Below, piece after piece: positions 1 through 6,003 of a stretch of DNA of 7,971 nucleotides (positions within the stretch are counted from its first letter, which is position 1; every line of letters begins with the position of its first letter). The stretch is from assembly GCA_024762915.1 (NCBI GenBank), contig JANTGL010000119.1, forward strand, positions 1-7,971. The letters are read 5' to 3'. The notes beneath the pieces are model-generated. The model ran no database searches and had not been told where the DNA came from. It was given only the letters and a program-made list of their open reading frames with translations. This stretch comes from Bacteroidales bacterium. Its GTDB lineage: Bacteria; Bacteroidota; Bacteroidia; Bacteroidales; JAADGE01. Made by a program: the position numbers and the translations under genes.

Positions 1-1419
1 GGTGATGACAGAACTTCTCCTTTTGTAAATGACAGACATGACGGTATTTCAAGAAGAGCTTCTATGAATTCTCATGACTGGTACGGAGCAATTTCTAATT
101 ATCACAATAATATTAATGATAATTTAAGTTTTGACTTTGGTGTTGATTTAAGAACATATTCAGGTTATCACTACAGAGTAGTTAATAATATATTAGGTGC
201 AGACAGTTATTTTGATAACAGAGACAGAAACAATCCGGACAGAACAATTGTTTCAAGTCAATTTGTCGAAGCAAATCCTAATTGGAATCCTTTTATTGAC
301 ATTAAAGGACAAGAAAAAATTGAATACTTTAATCAAGGTAATGTAAGATGGGGAGGTTTATTCGGACAAATAGAATATAAAACCGAAAAATACTCTGCTT
401 TTATACAAGCCGGGGGTTCAAATCAACAATTCCAACGTATCGACTACTTTAATTTACCGAGAGATGTTGACGGAGACGGTGTTGATGAACCTCAAGCTTC
501 TGATTGGGTTTCTTTAATGGGCGGAAATATCAAAGGCGGTTTTAATTATAATATAAATGAAAACCATAATGTATTTGTAAATACAGGTTTCTACAGTAAA
601 CAACCTCTATTTAGAGCAGTATTCCCTAATTATACAGACAATAACACTAACGACGGTTTAAAAAATGAAAAAGTTATTGCTTATGAAGCAGGATACGGTT
701 TTACAAATAAAAATTACAAACTTAAATTAAACCTTTACCAAACATCTTGGAATGACAGATTTGCATTAGTTTCAGGTTATTTTGATACCGACAATGACGG
801 AATAACTGAAACAAGAGGTGAAGCTAAATTATACGGTATTAAAGAAATTCATACGGGTGTTGAATTGGAGGCATCTGCTAAATTCGGAAAATTAAAAGTT
901 TTCGGAATGTTCTCTATGGGTGACTGGAAATATGCCAGCAATGTTACGGCTCCTTTTTATGATGAAAACAACGATCCTATCGGAACAGAAGTAAAAACAT
1001 TATATTTAGACGGTGTAAAAGTTGGCGATGCAGCTCAATTAACTTCAAGAATTGGTGCAAACTATAATATTATTAAAGGATTATATATTGATGCCAATTA
1101 TTTTTATGCTGATAACTTATATGCTAATTTCGATCCTACATCTTTTACTGATCCGGAAGGTACTAATGAAGCTCTTAAGCTCCCCGGATACGGTTTAGTA
1201 GATGCAAGCTTAACTTATAAATTCAATTTTAAAAACAGCAATCGATTGACTGCCAGATTTTCTATGAATAATGTATTAGACAATCATTATATTTCAGAAT
1301 CCGATACTAATATTCCTTTAGAAACCGGTGATGAAGCATGGAACGGTATTAATACTTCTAACCGTGTATTCTTCGGTTGGGGAAGATCTTGGAATATCAG
1401 TTTAAAATACAGATTTTAA
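1..1419 (+). CDS. TonB-dependent outer-membrane receptor, C-terminal part (5' end outside window)
   Basis: The reading frame is open from the first base, so this is the last 472 codons of a longer gene; the ATG at 64 is internal. The protein shows the alternating aromatic/polar strands and Asn/Asp-rich loops of an outer-membrane beta-barrel, a late stretch of receptor type (LPGYGLVDASLTYKF, then a FSMNNVLDNHYISE segment), and ends in SLKYRF with a terminal Phe, the usual barrel-assembly signal. Receptors of this family import scarce ligands (iron chelates, vitamins, glycans) across the outer membrane using TonB/ExbBD energy. The plug domain and TonB box lie upstream of the window, so the ligand cannot be told. 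Two Asp-rich motifs, DVDGDGVDE (463-489) and DTDNDGITE (784-810), sit in predicted loops and look like calcium-binding sites. The C-terminus is not of the usual SusC type, and no SusD-like gene follows. The gene ends at a terminator, so it is the last of its transcript. Family call is firm; substrate is unknown. Confidence 0.9.
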   Translation, partial: GDDRTSPFVNDRHDGISRRASMNSHDWYGAISNYHNNINDNLSFDFGVDLRTYSGYHYRVVNNILGADSYFDNRDRNNPDRTIVSSQFVEANPNWNPFIDIKGQEKIEYFNQGNVRWGGLFGQIEYKTEKYSAFIQAGGSNQQFQRIDYFNLPRDVDGDGVDEPQASDWVSLMGGNIKGGFNYNINENHNVFVNTGFYSKQPLFRAVFPNYTDNNTNDGLKNEKVIAYEAGYGFTNKNYKLKLNLYQTSWNDRFALVSGYFDTDNDGITETRGEAKLYGIKEIHTGVELEASAKFGKLKVFGMFSMGDWKYASNVTAPFYDENNDPIGTEVKTLYLDGVKVGDAAQLTSRIGANYNIIKGLYIDANYFYADNLYANFDPTSFTDPEGTNEALKLPGYGLVDASLTYKFNFKNSNRLTARFSMNNVLDNHYISESDTNIPLETGDEAWNGINTSNRVFFGWGRSWNISLKYRF

Positions 1420-1437
1420 GATTAATTACCTTTTTAC

Positions 1438-1469
1438 AAAAAACCGCCGGAAATTCGGCGGTTTTTTTT
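1438..1469 (+). terminator. Rho-independent terminator after the TonB-dependent receptor
   Basis: A perfect CCGCCG/CGGCGG stem (1444-1449 with 1456-1461) encloses a six-base loop, GAAATT. It is preceded by six A and followed by eight T, and the A and T runs extend the stem. It begins about 20 bases after the receptor stop codon. Because the A-run gives a T-run on the other strand, it could also work leftward, though no leftward gene faces it here. Confidence 0.93.
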
Positions 1470-1689
1470 ATACCGAAATTGTCATTCCGGCAGAATTGTC
1501 TAAACTCTTTTATTTTTCGCCTCCCACATAGGATAGCATTAATCATACTGAATATCTGTAATTTACAAAAATACGGCAACTTTATATTTTCACATTTATA
1601 TTCTTATCCGCAAAAAATCTGTCATTTATTCACTTTATTATCTCCGGCATACCGATTGTAAAATACCGATAGGATTTGAAAAGAAACAA
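1470..1689. other. Intergenic spacer upstream of the redox fusion gene
   Basis: This is the largest gene-free stretch in the window. Its open frames give compositionally odd peptides and are not convincing genes. Just before the next gene there is a direct repeat, ATACCGAT, at 1649-1656 and 1663-1670 (14 bases apart, start to start), with a related ATACCGAA at 1470-1477. A near-miss to the Bacteroidota -7 element (TA, three bases instead of two, TTTG) lies at 1670-1678, with no TTG at the expected distance upstream. The promoter of the next gene is presumably here, but I cannot fix it. Confidence 0.4.
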
Positions 1690-2271
1690 ATGATGATTAA
1701 AGTAAATTCTTTACAAGATTTTAAAGAAAAAACAAGAAAGCAAAACAACTACTGGTTATTAATACATAAAAGCAGTTCGGAACAAAGTGATTGTGCAAAC
1801 AAAAATATTACTTATGCCGTTACAAAAGCAAAATCCGAAATTAATGTTTTTGTTGCTGATGTTAACAATGTCAGGGATATTCATCCTGAATATTCCGTAA
1901 CTTCAGTCCCCACTTTGTTAAAATTTGAAAATGCCGAATTTAAAGGGACTTACAAAGGATGCAACGATACTGATTATTACACGTCTTTATTTTCAAACTC
2001 ATTTTTTACTGCTTCAAATAACGACACCGGGAAACAACAAAAAAGCGTTACCGTTTATTCCACACCGACATGTTCTTGGTGTAACCGATTAAAAACGTAT
2101 CTTCGCGAAAATAATGTAAAATTCAGAGATATTGATGTTTCAAAAGATCAAAAAGCAGCGGAAACAATGGTAAAACGCAGCGGACAACAAGGTGTTCCGC
2201 AAAGTGTCATTTCCGGACAAACAATTATCGGTTTCGATAAAGCAAAAATAGACAAATTATTAGGATTATAA
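1690..2271 (+). CDS. Thioredoxin-fold/glutaredoxin fusion protein
   Basis: This 193-residue protein carries two redox-fold domains and shows no signal peptide or membrane segment, so it is probably cytoplasmic. The C-terminal domain (about 119-193) is a glutaredoxin of the short NrdH/YruB-like type: strand VTVYSTPT, active site C128-S-W-C131, cis-Pro in QQGVPQ (P170), and the GFDKAKIDKLL ending. Such proteins reduce disulfides in partner proteins. The N-terminal domain (about 1-105) keeps a thioredoxin outline, including the cis-Pro strand VTSVPTLLKFENAEF (P74), but the place where WCxxC should be reads HKSSSEQSDC, leaving only C35. It therefore probably cannot do normal dithiol chemistry and may instead bind or position a substrate. 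A Ser/Asn/Gln-rich linker (about 106-118) joins the two. The gene starts ATG-ATG, and either codon could be used. It lies 83 bases before the GroES-like gene on the same strand. Family of the C-terminal half is firm; the physiological partner is unknown. Confidence 0.85.
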   Translation: MMIKVNSLQDFKEKTRKQNNYWLLIHKSSSEQSDCANKNITYAVTKAKSEINVFVADVNNVRDIHPEYSVTSVPTLLKFENAEFKGTYKGCNDTDYYTSLFSNSFFTASNNDTGKQQKSVTVYSTPTCSWCNRLKTYLRENNVKFRDIDVSKDQKAAETMVKRSGQQGVPQSVISGQTIIGFDKAKIDKLLGL

Positions 2272-2276
2272 ACTTA

Positions 2277-2299
2277 GAGACAGTCCGGCAGGCTGTCTC
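2277..2299 (+). repeat. Inverted repeat between redox fusion gene and groES-like gene
   Basis: A seven-base perfect stem, GAGACAG/CTGTCTC, encloses a nine-base loop, starting six bases after the stop codon at 2271. The following bases are AATATTAAAATT, with no T-run, so this is not a standard intrinsic terminator. It may act as an attenuator, an RNA-stabilising 3' hairpin, or a weak terminator. The two flanking genes could still be co-transcribed, and I found no clear TAnnTTTG element between them. Confidence 0.5.
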
Positions 2300-2354
2300 A
2301 ATATTAAAATTAATACGATTTAACATAATTAATAACAATTAAAACGATATAAAA

Positions 2355-2642
2355 ATGAGAGAATTACAACCTTTAAACGAAAATGTATTGCTTGAATTAA
2401 ACGAAAAAACAGGCGAACAAAAAACGGCAAGCGGAATTATTATTCCCGATTCTGCAAAAGAAAAAGAATTGACAGGTAAAGTTGTTGCTTTAGGAAACAT
2501 TGAAAATCCCGGAATTTCCGTCGGAGATACGGTTTTATATAAAGAATTTTCCGGAAACGAAATTGAATTTGACGATAAGAAATATTTATTTATTCCTTAT
2601 GCCGATGTGTTAGCTAAAGTTGTTGAAACTGAAGCGATATAA
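2355..2642 (+). CDS. groES: GroES-family co-chaperonin, divergent and without adjacent groEL
   Basis: The 95-residue length and layout match the GroES/Cpn10 family: an N-terminal strand (LQPLNENVLLEL), a mobile loop (about 17-34) with SGIII where GGIVL or GGIII is usual, a following PDSAKEKELTGKVVALG strand, the VGDTVLY strand and a C-terminal ADVLAKVV. GroES caps GroEL so that proteins can fold inside the cavity. Differences from a housekeeping Bacteroidota GroES are visible: the segment before VGD is shortened to NIENPG, the YGKYAGTE region reads YKEFSGNE, and LIMRxSDILA reads LFIPYADVLA. No groEL follows; the next gene is on the other strand. In most bacteria groES is directly followed by groEL, so this looks like a second, specialised copy, though it could be the only one if the operon is split in this organism. 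Its upstream neighbour is the redox fusion gene, and a terminator follows directly. Confidence 0.88.
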   Translation: MRELQPLNENVLLELNEKTGEQKTASGIIIPDSAKEKELTGKVVALGNIENPGISVGDTVLYKEFSGNEIEFDDKKYLFIPYADVLAKVVETEAI

Positions 2643-2648
2643 CTTATT

Positions 2649-2686
2649 GACTTTCCAAGTTTTTAAAACTTGGAAAGTCCTTTTTT
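2649..2686 (+). terminator. Rho-independent terminator after groES-like gene, overlapping the nadB stop codon
   Basis: A perfect 12-base inverted repeat (GACTTTCCAAGT at 2649-2660, complement at 2668-2679) can be extended by T-A pairs inside the loop. It is followed by C and six T (2681-2686). The last two T are part of the nadB stop codon, read on the other strand at 2685-2687. On the minus strand the stem is not followed by a T-run, so it should end rightward transcription well and leftward transcription poorly. Confidence 0.93.
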
Positions 2687-4259
2687 ACAATATTTTACCC
2701 TTCTCCGGATAATCAACCGTAAAGTGCAAACCTCGACTTTCTTTGCGGGCTTTTGCCATTTTAATTATCAAATAAGCAATATTAACCGCATTACGAAGCT
2801 CACAAATTTCCCTCGAAACTTTTGACCGATCATAAAGTCGTTGAGTTTCTCTGTAGATTATCTCTAACCTGTCCAATGCTCTGTTTAAACGTAAATTAGA
2901 ACGAACAATCCCGACATAATAAGTCATAATTTGTTGCAATTCTTTAAATTCCTGCGTTATCAAAATCATTTCTTCGGGATGGGTCATTCCTTCATCATGC
3001 CAAATCGGAATATCTTCATTAATTTGAATCGTATTAAATATTTTTGAAGCAGATTCTGCAGCTTTATCGGCATACACTAAAGCTTCAAGCAATGAATTTG
3101 ATGCTAATCTGTTGGCACCGTGTAATCCGGTAGAAGAACATTCCCCGGCAGCATATAAATGCTTTACGGATGTTTTTGCTTCTTCGTCAACTTTCACACC
3201 GCCGACCAAATAATGGGCTGCCGGAGCAACGGGAATATAATTTTTCGTAATGTCGATTTCTAAAGTCAAACATTTTTCATAAATATTCGGGAAATGTGAT
3301 TTTAATTTCTCGGCATTCAAATGTGTCGCATCTAAATACACAAATTCATCTCCGCTTATTTTCATTTCGGTATCAATGGCACGAGCCACAATATCACGTG
3401 GTGCCAAATCTTTTCGTTCATCATATTTAATCATAAACGCTTCTCCTTGCTTATTTCTTAAAATTGCACCGAAACCTCTTAAAGCTTCCGTAATTAAATA
3501 GGAAGGCCGTTCATTTTTATTATACAATGCCGTCGGATGAAATTGCACAAATTCCATATCGGTTATGAGAGCTTTTGCTCTGTATGCCATTGCAATACCA
3601 TCGCCGGTTGCAACTTTCGGATTCGTTGTAATATCATAAATATTGCCCAAACCGCCGGTTGCCAAATACGTTATTTTTGAAAGAAATCGCTCTGTCTTAT
3701 CTGTTTCCGGATTTAAAGCATAGGCACCGTAACACTCAATATCACTTTTATTCCTAATAACCGTGTAACCCAGATGATGTTGGGTAATAATATCAACGGC
3801 ATAATAATTCTCAAAAACAGTAATATTTTTATTTTTCAGAACTTGTTCCGTTAAAGCACGCTGAATTTCATATCCGGTATTATCTTTATGATGAAAAATA
3901 CGATTATCGGAATGTCCGCCTTCTTTTCCCAAATCAAATGTCCCGTCGGCTTTTTTGTCAAATTGCGCCCCGAGTTCGATAAGTTCTTTAATCATTTCAG
4001 GACCTTCGGTAACCACGGTTCTGACAACTTTTTCGTTACAAATTCCGTCTCCGGCAATCAGGGTATCCCGGATGTGATTTTCGTATGAATCATTCACTTT
4101 TTGTACCGTCGCAATGCCGCCTTGTGCATAACTTGTATTGGTATTATCAATTTTGCTTTTTGTTACGACATTTACCGTTCCGAATTCCGAAACTTTTAAT
4201 GCATACATTAAGCCGGCAAGCCCGGAACCGATTACTAAAAAATCTGATTTATGTCTCAT
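2685..4259 (-). CDS. nadB: L-aspartate oxidase (NadB), first step of de novo NAD synthesis
   Basis: The enzyme is a cytoplasmic FAD flavoprotein that oxidises L-aspartate to iminoaspartate, which NadA then condenses with dihydroxyacetone phosphate to quinolinate. The 524 residues show, in order, the FAD dinucleotide fold GSGLAGL (11-17), SYAQGGIA (43-50), the substrate-loop GKEGGHSDNR (111-120), FVQFHPTAL (237-245), TEALRGFGA (257-265), APRDIVARAI (286-295), PVAPAAHY (343-350), and YAAGECSSTGLHGANRLASN (369-388) with SLLEAL after it. The set fits NadB better than the related succinate dehydrogenase flavoprotein subunit, which is longer and usually has its iron-sulfur subunit gene nearby. The C-terminal helical domain is complete. 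The length is near the family norm (about 530-540). nadA and nadC are not in the window, so they lie elsewhere. The ATG start is supported by a promoter whose -7 element lies 20-27 bases upstream. Confidence 0.95.
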   Translation of the reverse strand: MRHKSDFLVIGSGLAGLMYALKVSEFGTVNVVTKSKIDNTNTSYAQGGIATVQKVNDSYENHIRDTLIAGDGICNEKVVRTVVTEGPEMIKELIELGAQFDKKADGTFDLGKEGGHSDNRIFHHKDNTGYEIQRALTEQVLKNKNITVFENYYAVDIITQHHLGYTVIRNKSDIECYGAYALNPETDKTERFLSKITYLATGGLGNIYDITTNPKVATGDGIAMAYRAKALITDMEFVQFHPTALYNKNERPSYLITEALRGFGAILRNKQGEAFMIKYDERKDLAPRDIVARAIDTEMKISGDEFVYLDATHLNAEKLKSHFPNIYEKCLTLEIDITKNYIPVAPAAHYLVGGVKVDEEAKTSVKHLYAAGECSSTGLHGANRLASNSLLEALVYADKAAESASKIFNTIQINEDIPIWHDEGMTHPEEMILITQEFKELQQIMTYYVGIVRSNLRLNRALDRLEIIYRETQRLYDRSKVSREICELRNAVNIAYLIIKMAKARKESRGLHFTVDYPEKGKIL

Positions 4260-4278
4260 TAAATAATATTTACAACTA

Positions 4279-4307
4279 CAAAAGTAAATAAATGATTATT
4301 TTCTCAA
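4279..4307 (-). promoter_or_regulatory. Bacteroidota-type promoter for nadB
   Basis: Read on the minus strand this is TTG (4305-4307), an 18-base spacer, and TACTTTTG (4279-4286). The second block is an exact match to the TAnnTTTG -7 consensus used by the primary sigma factor of Bacteroidota, and the spacing falls in the accepted range. Transcription would begin a few bases downstream, leaving a leader of roughly a dozen bases before the nadB ATG. Confidence 0.78.
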
Positions 4308-4315
4308 TAATAATC

Positions 4316-4344
4316 TTGAATCTTTTATCTTTTTAATAGATTTG
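4316..4344 (+). promoter_or_regulatory. Bacteroidota-type promoter for rfbB
   Basis: TTG (4316-4318), an 18-base spacer, and TAGATTTG (4337-4344) form an exact TAnnTTTG -7 element with a correctly placed -33 TTG. The ATG of rfbB is 17 bases past the -7 element, so the leader is about ten bases. The -33 element lies only eight bases from the -33 of the divergent nadB promoter. Confidence 0.78.
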
Positions 4345-4360
4345 CAAAAAAATATTCTTT

Positions 4361-5416
4361 ATGCAGAAAACAATTTTAATTACCGGAGGTGCCGGTTTTA
4401 TCGGTTCCCATGTTATCAGATTATTCGTTAATAAATATCCCGAATATAAAATAATTAATCTTGATGCTTTAACGTATGCAGGAAATCTTGAAAATCTGGA
4501 AGATATCAGTTCAAAATCGAATTATATTTTTGAAAAAGGCGATATAACCGATGCTGAATTTATAAACAATCTGTTTGAAAAATATCAATTTGACGGCATC
4601 ATTCATCTCGCGGCCGAATCACATGTTGACCGATCAATTGCCGATCCCGGAGCATTTATAAAAACAAATATTCTCGGAACGGTAAATTTGTTGAATGCAG
4701 CAAGAAATCTCTGGAAAGATAATTATGAAAACAAACGTTTTTATCATATTTCTACGGATGAAGTTTACGGTTCCTTAGGCAATGAAGGTTTTTTTGAAGA
4801 ATCAACGGCTTATGACCCGCGAAGTCCCTACTCTGCTTCAAAAGCAAGTTCCGATCACCTTGTGAGAGCATATTTGCACACCTACAAATTGCCCGCCGTA
4901 ATCACCAATTGTTCAAATAATTACGGACCCAATCAATTTCCTGAAAAATTAATTCCTCTGGCAATCAATAATATAAAACATAATAATCCTATTCCGATAT
5001 ACGGAAAAGGCGAAAATATCAGAGATTGGTTATATGTTATTGACCATGCCAATGCCGTTGATTTGGTTTTTCATAAAGGAACAAACGGGGAAACCTATAA
5101 TATCGGCGGCAATAACGAATGGACAAATATTGATTTAATTCATAAACTTTGCGAAATAGCAGATCGTAAACTCGGCCGTAAACAAGGCGAATCAGCCAAG
5201 CTTATAACATTTGTGAAAGACAGAGCCGGCCATGATTTACGTTATGCCATCGACTCTTCAAAAATACAAAAAGAACTCGGGTGGAAACCGTCCTTAAGGT
5301 TTGAAGAGGGTATTGAAAAAACACTTGATTGGTATTTGCAAAACGAAGGCTGGATGCAAAGAATAATTGACGGTTCTTACGAAAAATATTATGAAGAACA
5401 ATATGAAAACCGTTAA
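4361..5416 (+). CDS. rfbB: dTDP-glucose 4,6-dehydratase (RfbB/RmlB)
   Basis: This NAD-dependent extended short-chain dehydrogenase converts dTDP-D-glucose to dTDP-4-keto-6-deoxy-D-glucose, the entry point to dTDP-L-rhamnose and other deoxysugars of surface polysaccharides. The 351 residues begin with the Rossmann motif TGGAGFIGSH (8-17), followed by the sugar-nucleotide stretch LDALTYAGNLENL (34-46), HLAAESHVDRSI (82-93), the catalytic triplet T132-D133-E134 in STDEVYGS, the YSASK motif with Y157 and K161, NNYGPNQFPEKLIP (186-199), and the later IRDWLYV region. The DALTYAGNL and SHVDRSI signatures separate it from UDP-glucose epimerases and other relatives. Length is normal. rfbA, rfbC and rfbD are not beside it: the next gene is unrelated, so the rhamnose genes are scattered or a second rfbB exists elsewhere. 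It has its own promoter just upstream. Confidence 0.95.
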   Translation: MQKTILITGGAGFIGSHVIRLFVNKYPEYKIINLDALTYAGNLENLEDISSKSNYIFEKGDITDAEFINNLFEKYQFDGIIHLAAESHVDRSIADPGAFIKTNILGTVNLLNAARNLWKDNYENKRFYHISTDEVYGSLGNEGFFEESTAYDPRSPYSASKASSDHLVRAYLHTYKLPAVITNCSNNYGPNQFPEKLIPLAINNIKHNNPIPIYGKGENIRDWLYVIDHANAVDLVFHKGTNGETYNIGGNNEWTNIDLIHKLCEIADRKLGRKQGESAKLITFVKDRAGHDLRYAIDSSKIQKELGWKPSLRFEEGIEKTLDWYLQNEGWMQRIIDGSYEKYYEEQYENR

Positions 5417-5503
5417 TAGCTTTCACCGAATTTAAACCTTTTATATTTTTTCATGTCAAAGATGCAAACAAACAAAAATTAACAATTTAAAAAATCAAAC
5501 GAC

Positions 5504-5956
5504 ATGAAAAACAAAAATTTAGTAATTACGGCACTTTTTATTTTTCTTGCAGCCGGTGTTTTTGCACAACCGGGAAATATGCAACAAAACAAAAAAGGCG
5601 GAGGAATGTTTATGAATATTCCGGATTTAACGGAGGCACAAAAAACTCAGTTAAAAGAAATGCGAACAGCAAATATGAAAGAAATGATGCCTTTAAGAAA
5701 TGCACTTAAAGAAAAACAAGCACATCTTCAAACAATACAAACGGCTGACAATCCGAATATGAATGAGATTAATACATCAATTGATGAAATTGGTGCCATT
5801 AAAATAAAAATGGCAAAAAGTCATGCTGCATTTCGTCAAGAAGTCAGAAAAATTCTAACGGATGATCAACGCATATATTTTGATATGCATGTCGGACAAA
5901 TGCACAAAAAAATGATGAGGAAAAAAGGTCCGCAAGGAAAAATGATGAATAAATAA
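5504..5956 (+). CDS. Secreted Met-rich Spy/CpxP-like protein
   Basis: The 150-residue product starts with a signal peptide (basic MKNKN, hydrophobic core to about residue 20, likely cleavage VFA|Q after A21), so the mature protein should be periplasmic. The mature part is helical, highly charged and Met-rich (16 Met in total, clustered at 53-62 and 128-148). It contains two LTxxQ motifs, LTEAQ (42-46) and LTDDQ (118-122), the hallmark of the Spy/CpxP/ZraP group. Known members act as ATP-independent periplasmic chaperones or metal-responsive stress proteins; which role applies here is inference. The Met/His tail (MHVGQMHKKMM) could bind Cu(I) or another soft metal. No sensor kinase, ECF sigma factor or anti-sigma gene is beside it, unlike many Bacteroidota relatives. 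It lies 87 bases after rfbB; I see no exact -7 element in the gap, so an alternative sigma factor or read-through from rfbB is possible. It is followed by a strong terminator. Confidence 0.82.
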   Translation: MKNKNLVITALFIFLAAGVFAQPGNMQQNKKGGGMFMNIPDLTEAQKTQLKEMRTANMKEMMPLRNALKEKQAHLQTIQTADNPNMNEINTSIDEIGAIKIKMAKSHAAFRQEVRKILTDDQRIYFDMHVGQMHKKMMRKKGPQGKMMNK

Positions 5957-5974
5957 ATTAACAGTTTTTTGATT

Positions 5975-6003
5975 AGCCGGACTTTTGAAAGTTCGGCTTT
6001 TTT
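5975..6003 (+). terminator. Rho-independent terminator after Spy-like gene, overlapping the radical SAM stop codon
   Basis: The left arm AGCCGGACTTT (5975-5985) pairs with AAAGTTCGGCT (5988-5998) with one G-T wobble, and a run of six T (5998-6003) follows. The last two T belong to the stop codon of the leftward radical SAM gene (6002-6004). On the minus strand no T-run follows the stem, so it serves the rightward gene. Confidence 0.92.

Noticed and set aside
1481..1500. Imperfect palindrome around ATTCCGGCAGAAT, considered as an operator or mobile-element end
   Set aside because: The arms pair over only four bases, and no transposase, target duplication or matching second end is visible.
1397..1579. 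Leftward open frame of 60 codons across the terminator
   Set aside because: It reads through the hairpin and into the receptor gene; composition is not protein-like and there is no promoter.
1377..1661. Open frame of 94 codons over the receptor end and the spacer
   Set aside because: It begins inside the receptor gene in another frame, runs through the terminator hairpin, and encodes a peptide with no domain-like pattern.
2277..2299. Hairpin considered as a full intrinsic terminator
   Set aside because: No T-run follows the stem, so it is listed only as an inverted repeat.
1690..2642. Considered as part of a defence or toxin-antitoxin system
   Set aside because: Both proteins belong to housekeeping redox and chaperone families, and nothing resembling a nuclease, toxin or sensor lies nearby.
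3888..4291. Two rightward open frames (3888-4088 and 4085-4291) antisense to nadB
   Set aside because: Both are shadows of the well-supported nadB gene on the other strand.
5202..5426. Leftward open frame of 74 codons in the end of rfbB
   Set aside because: It lies almost entirely inside rfbB, whose frame has clear family motifs to its end.
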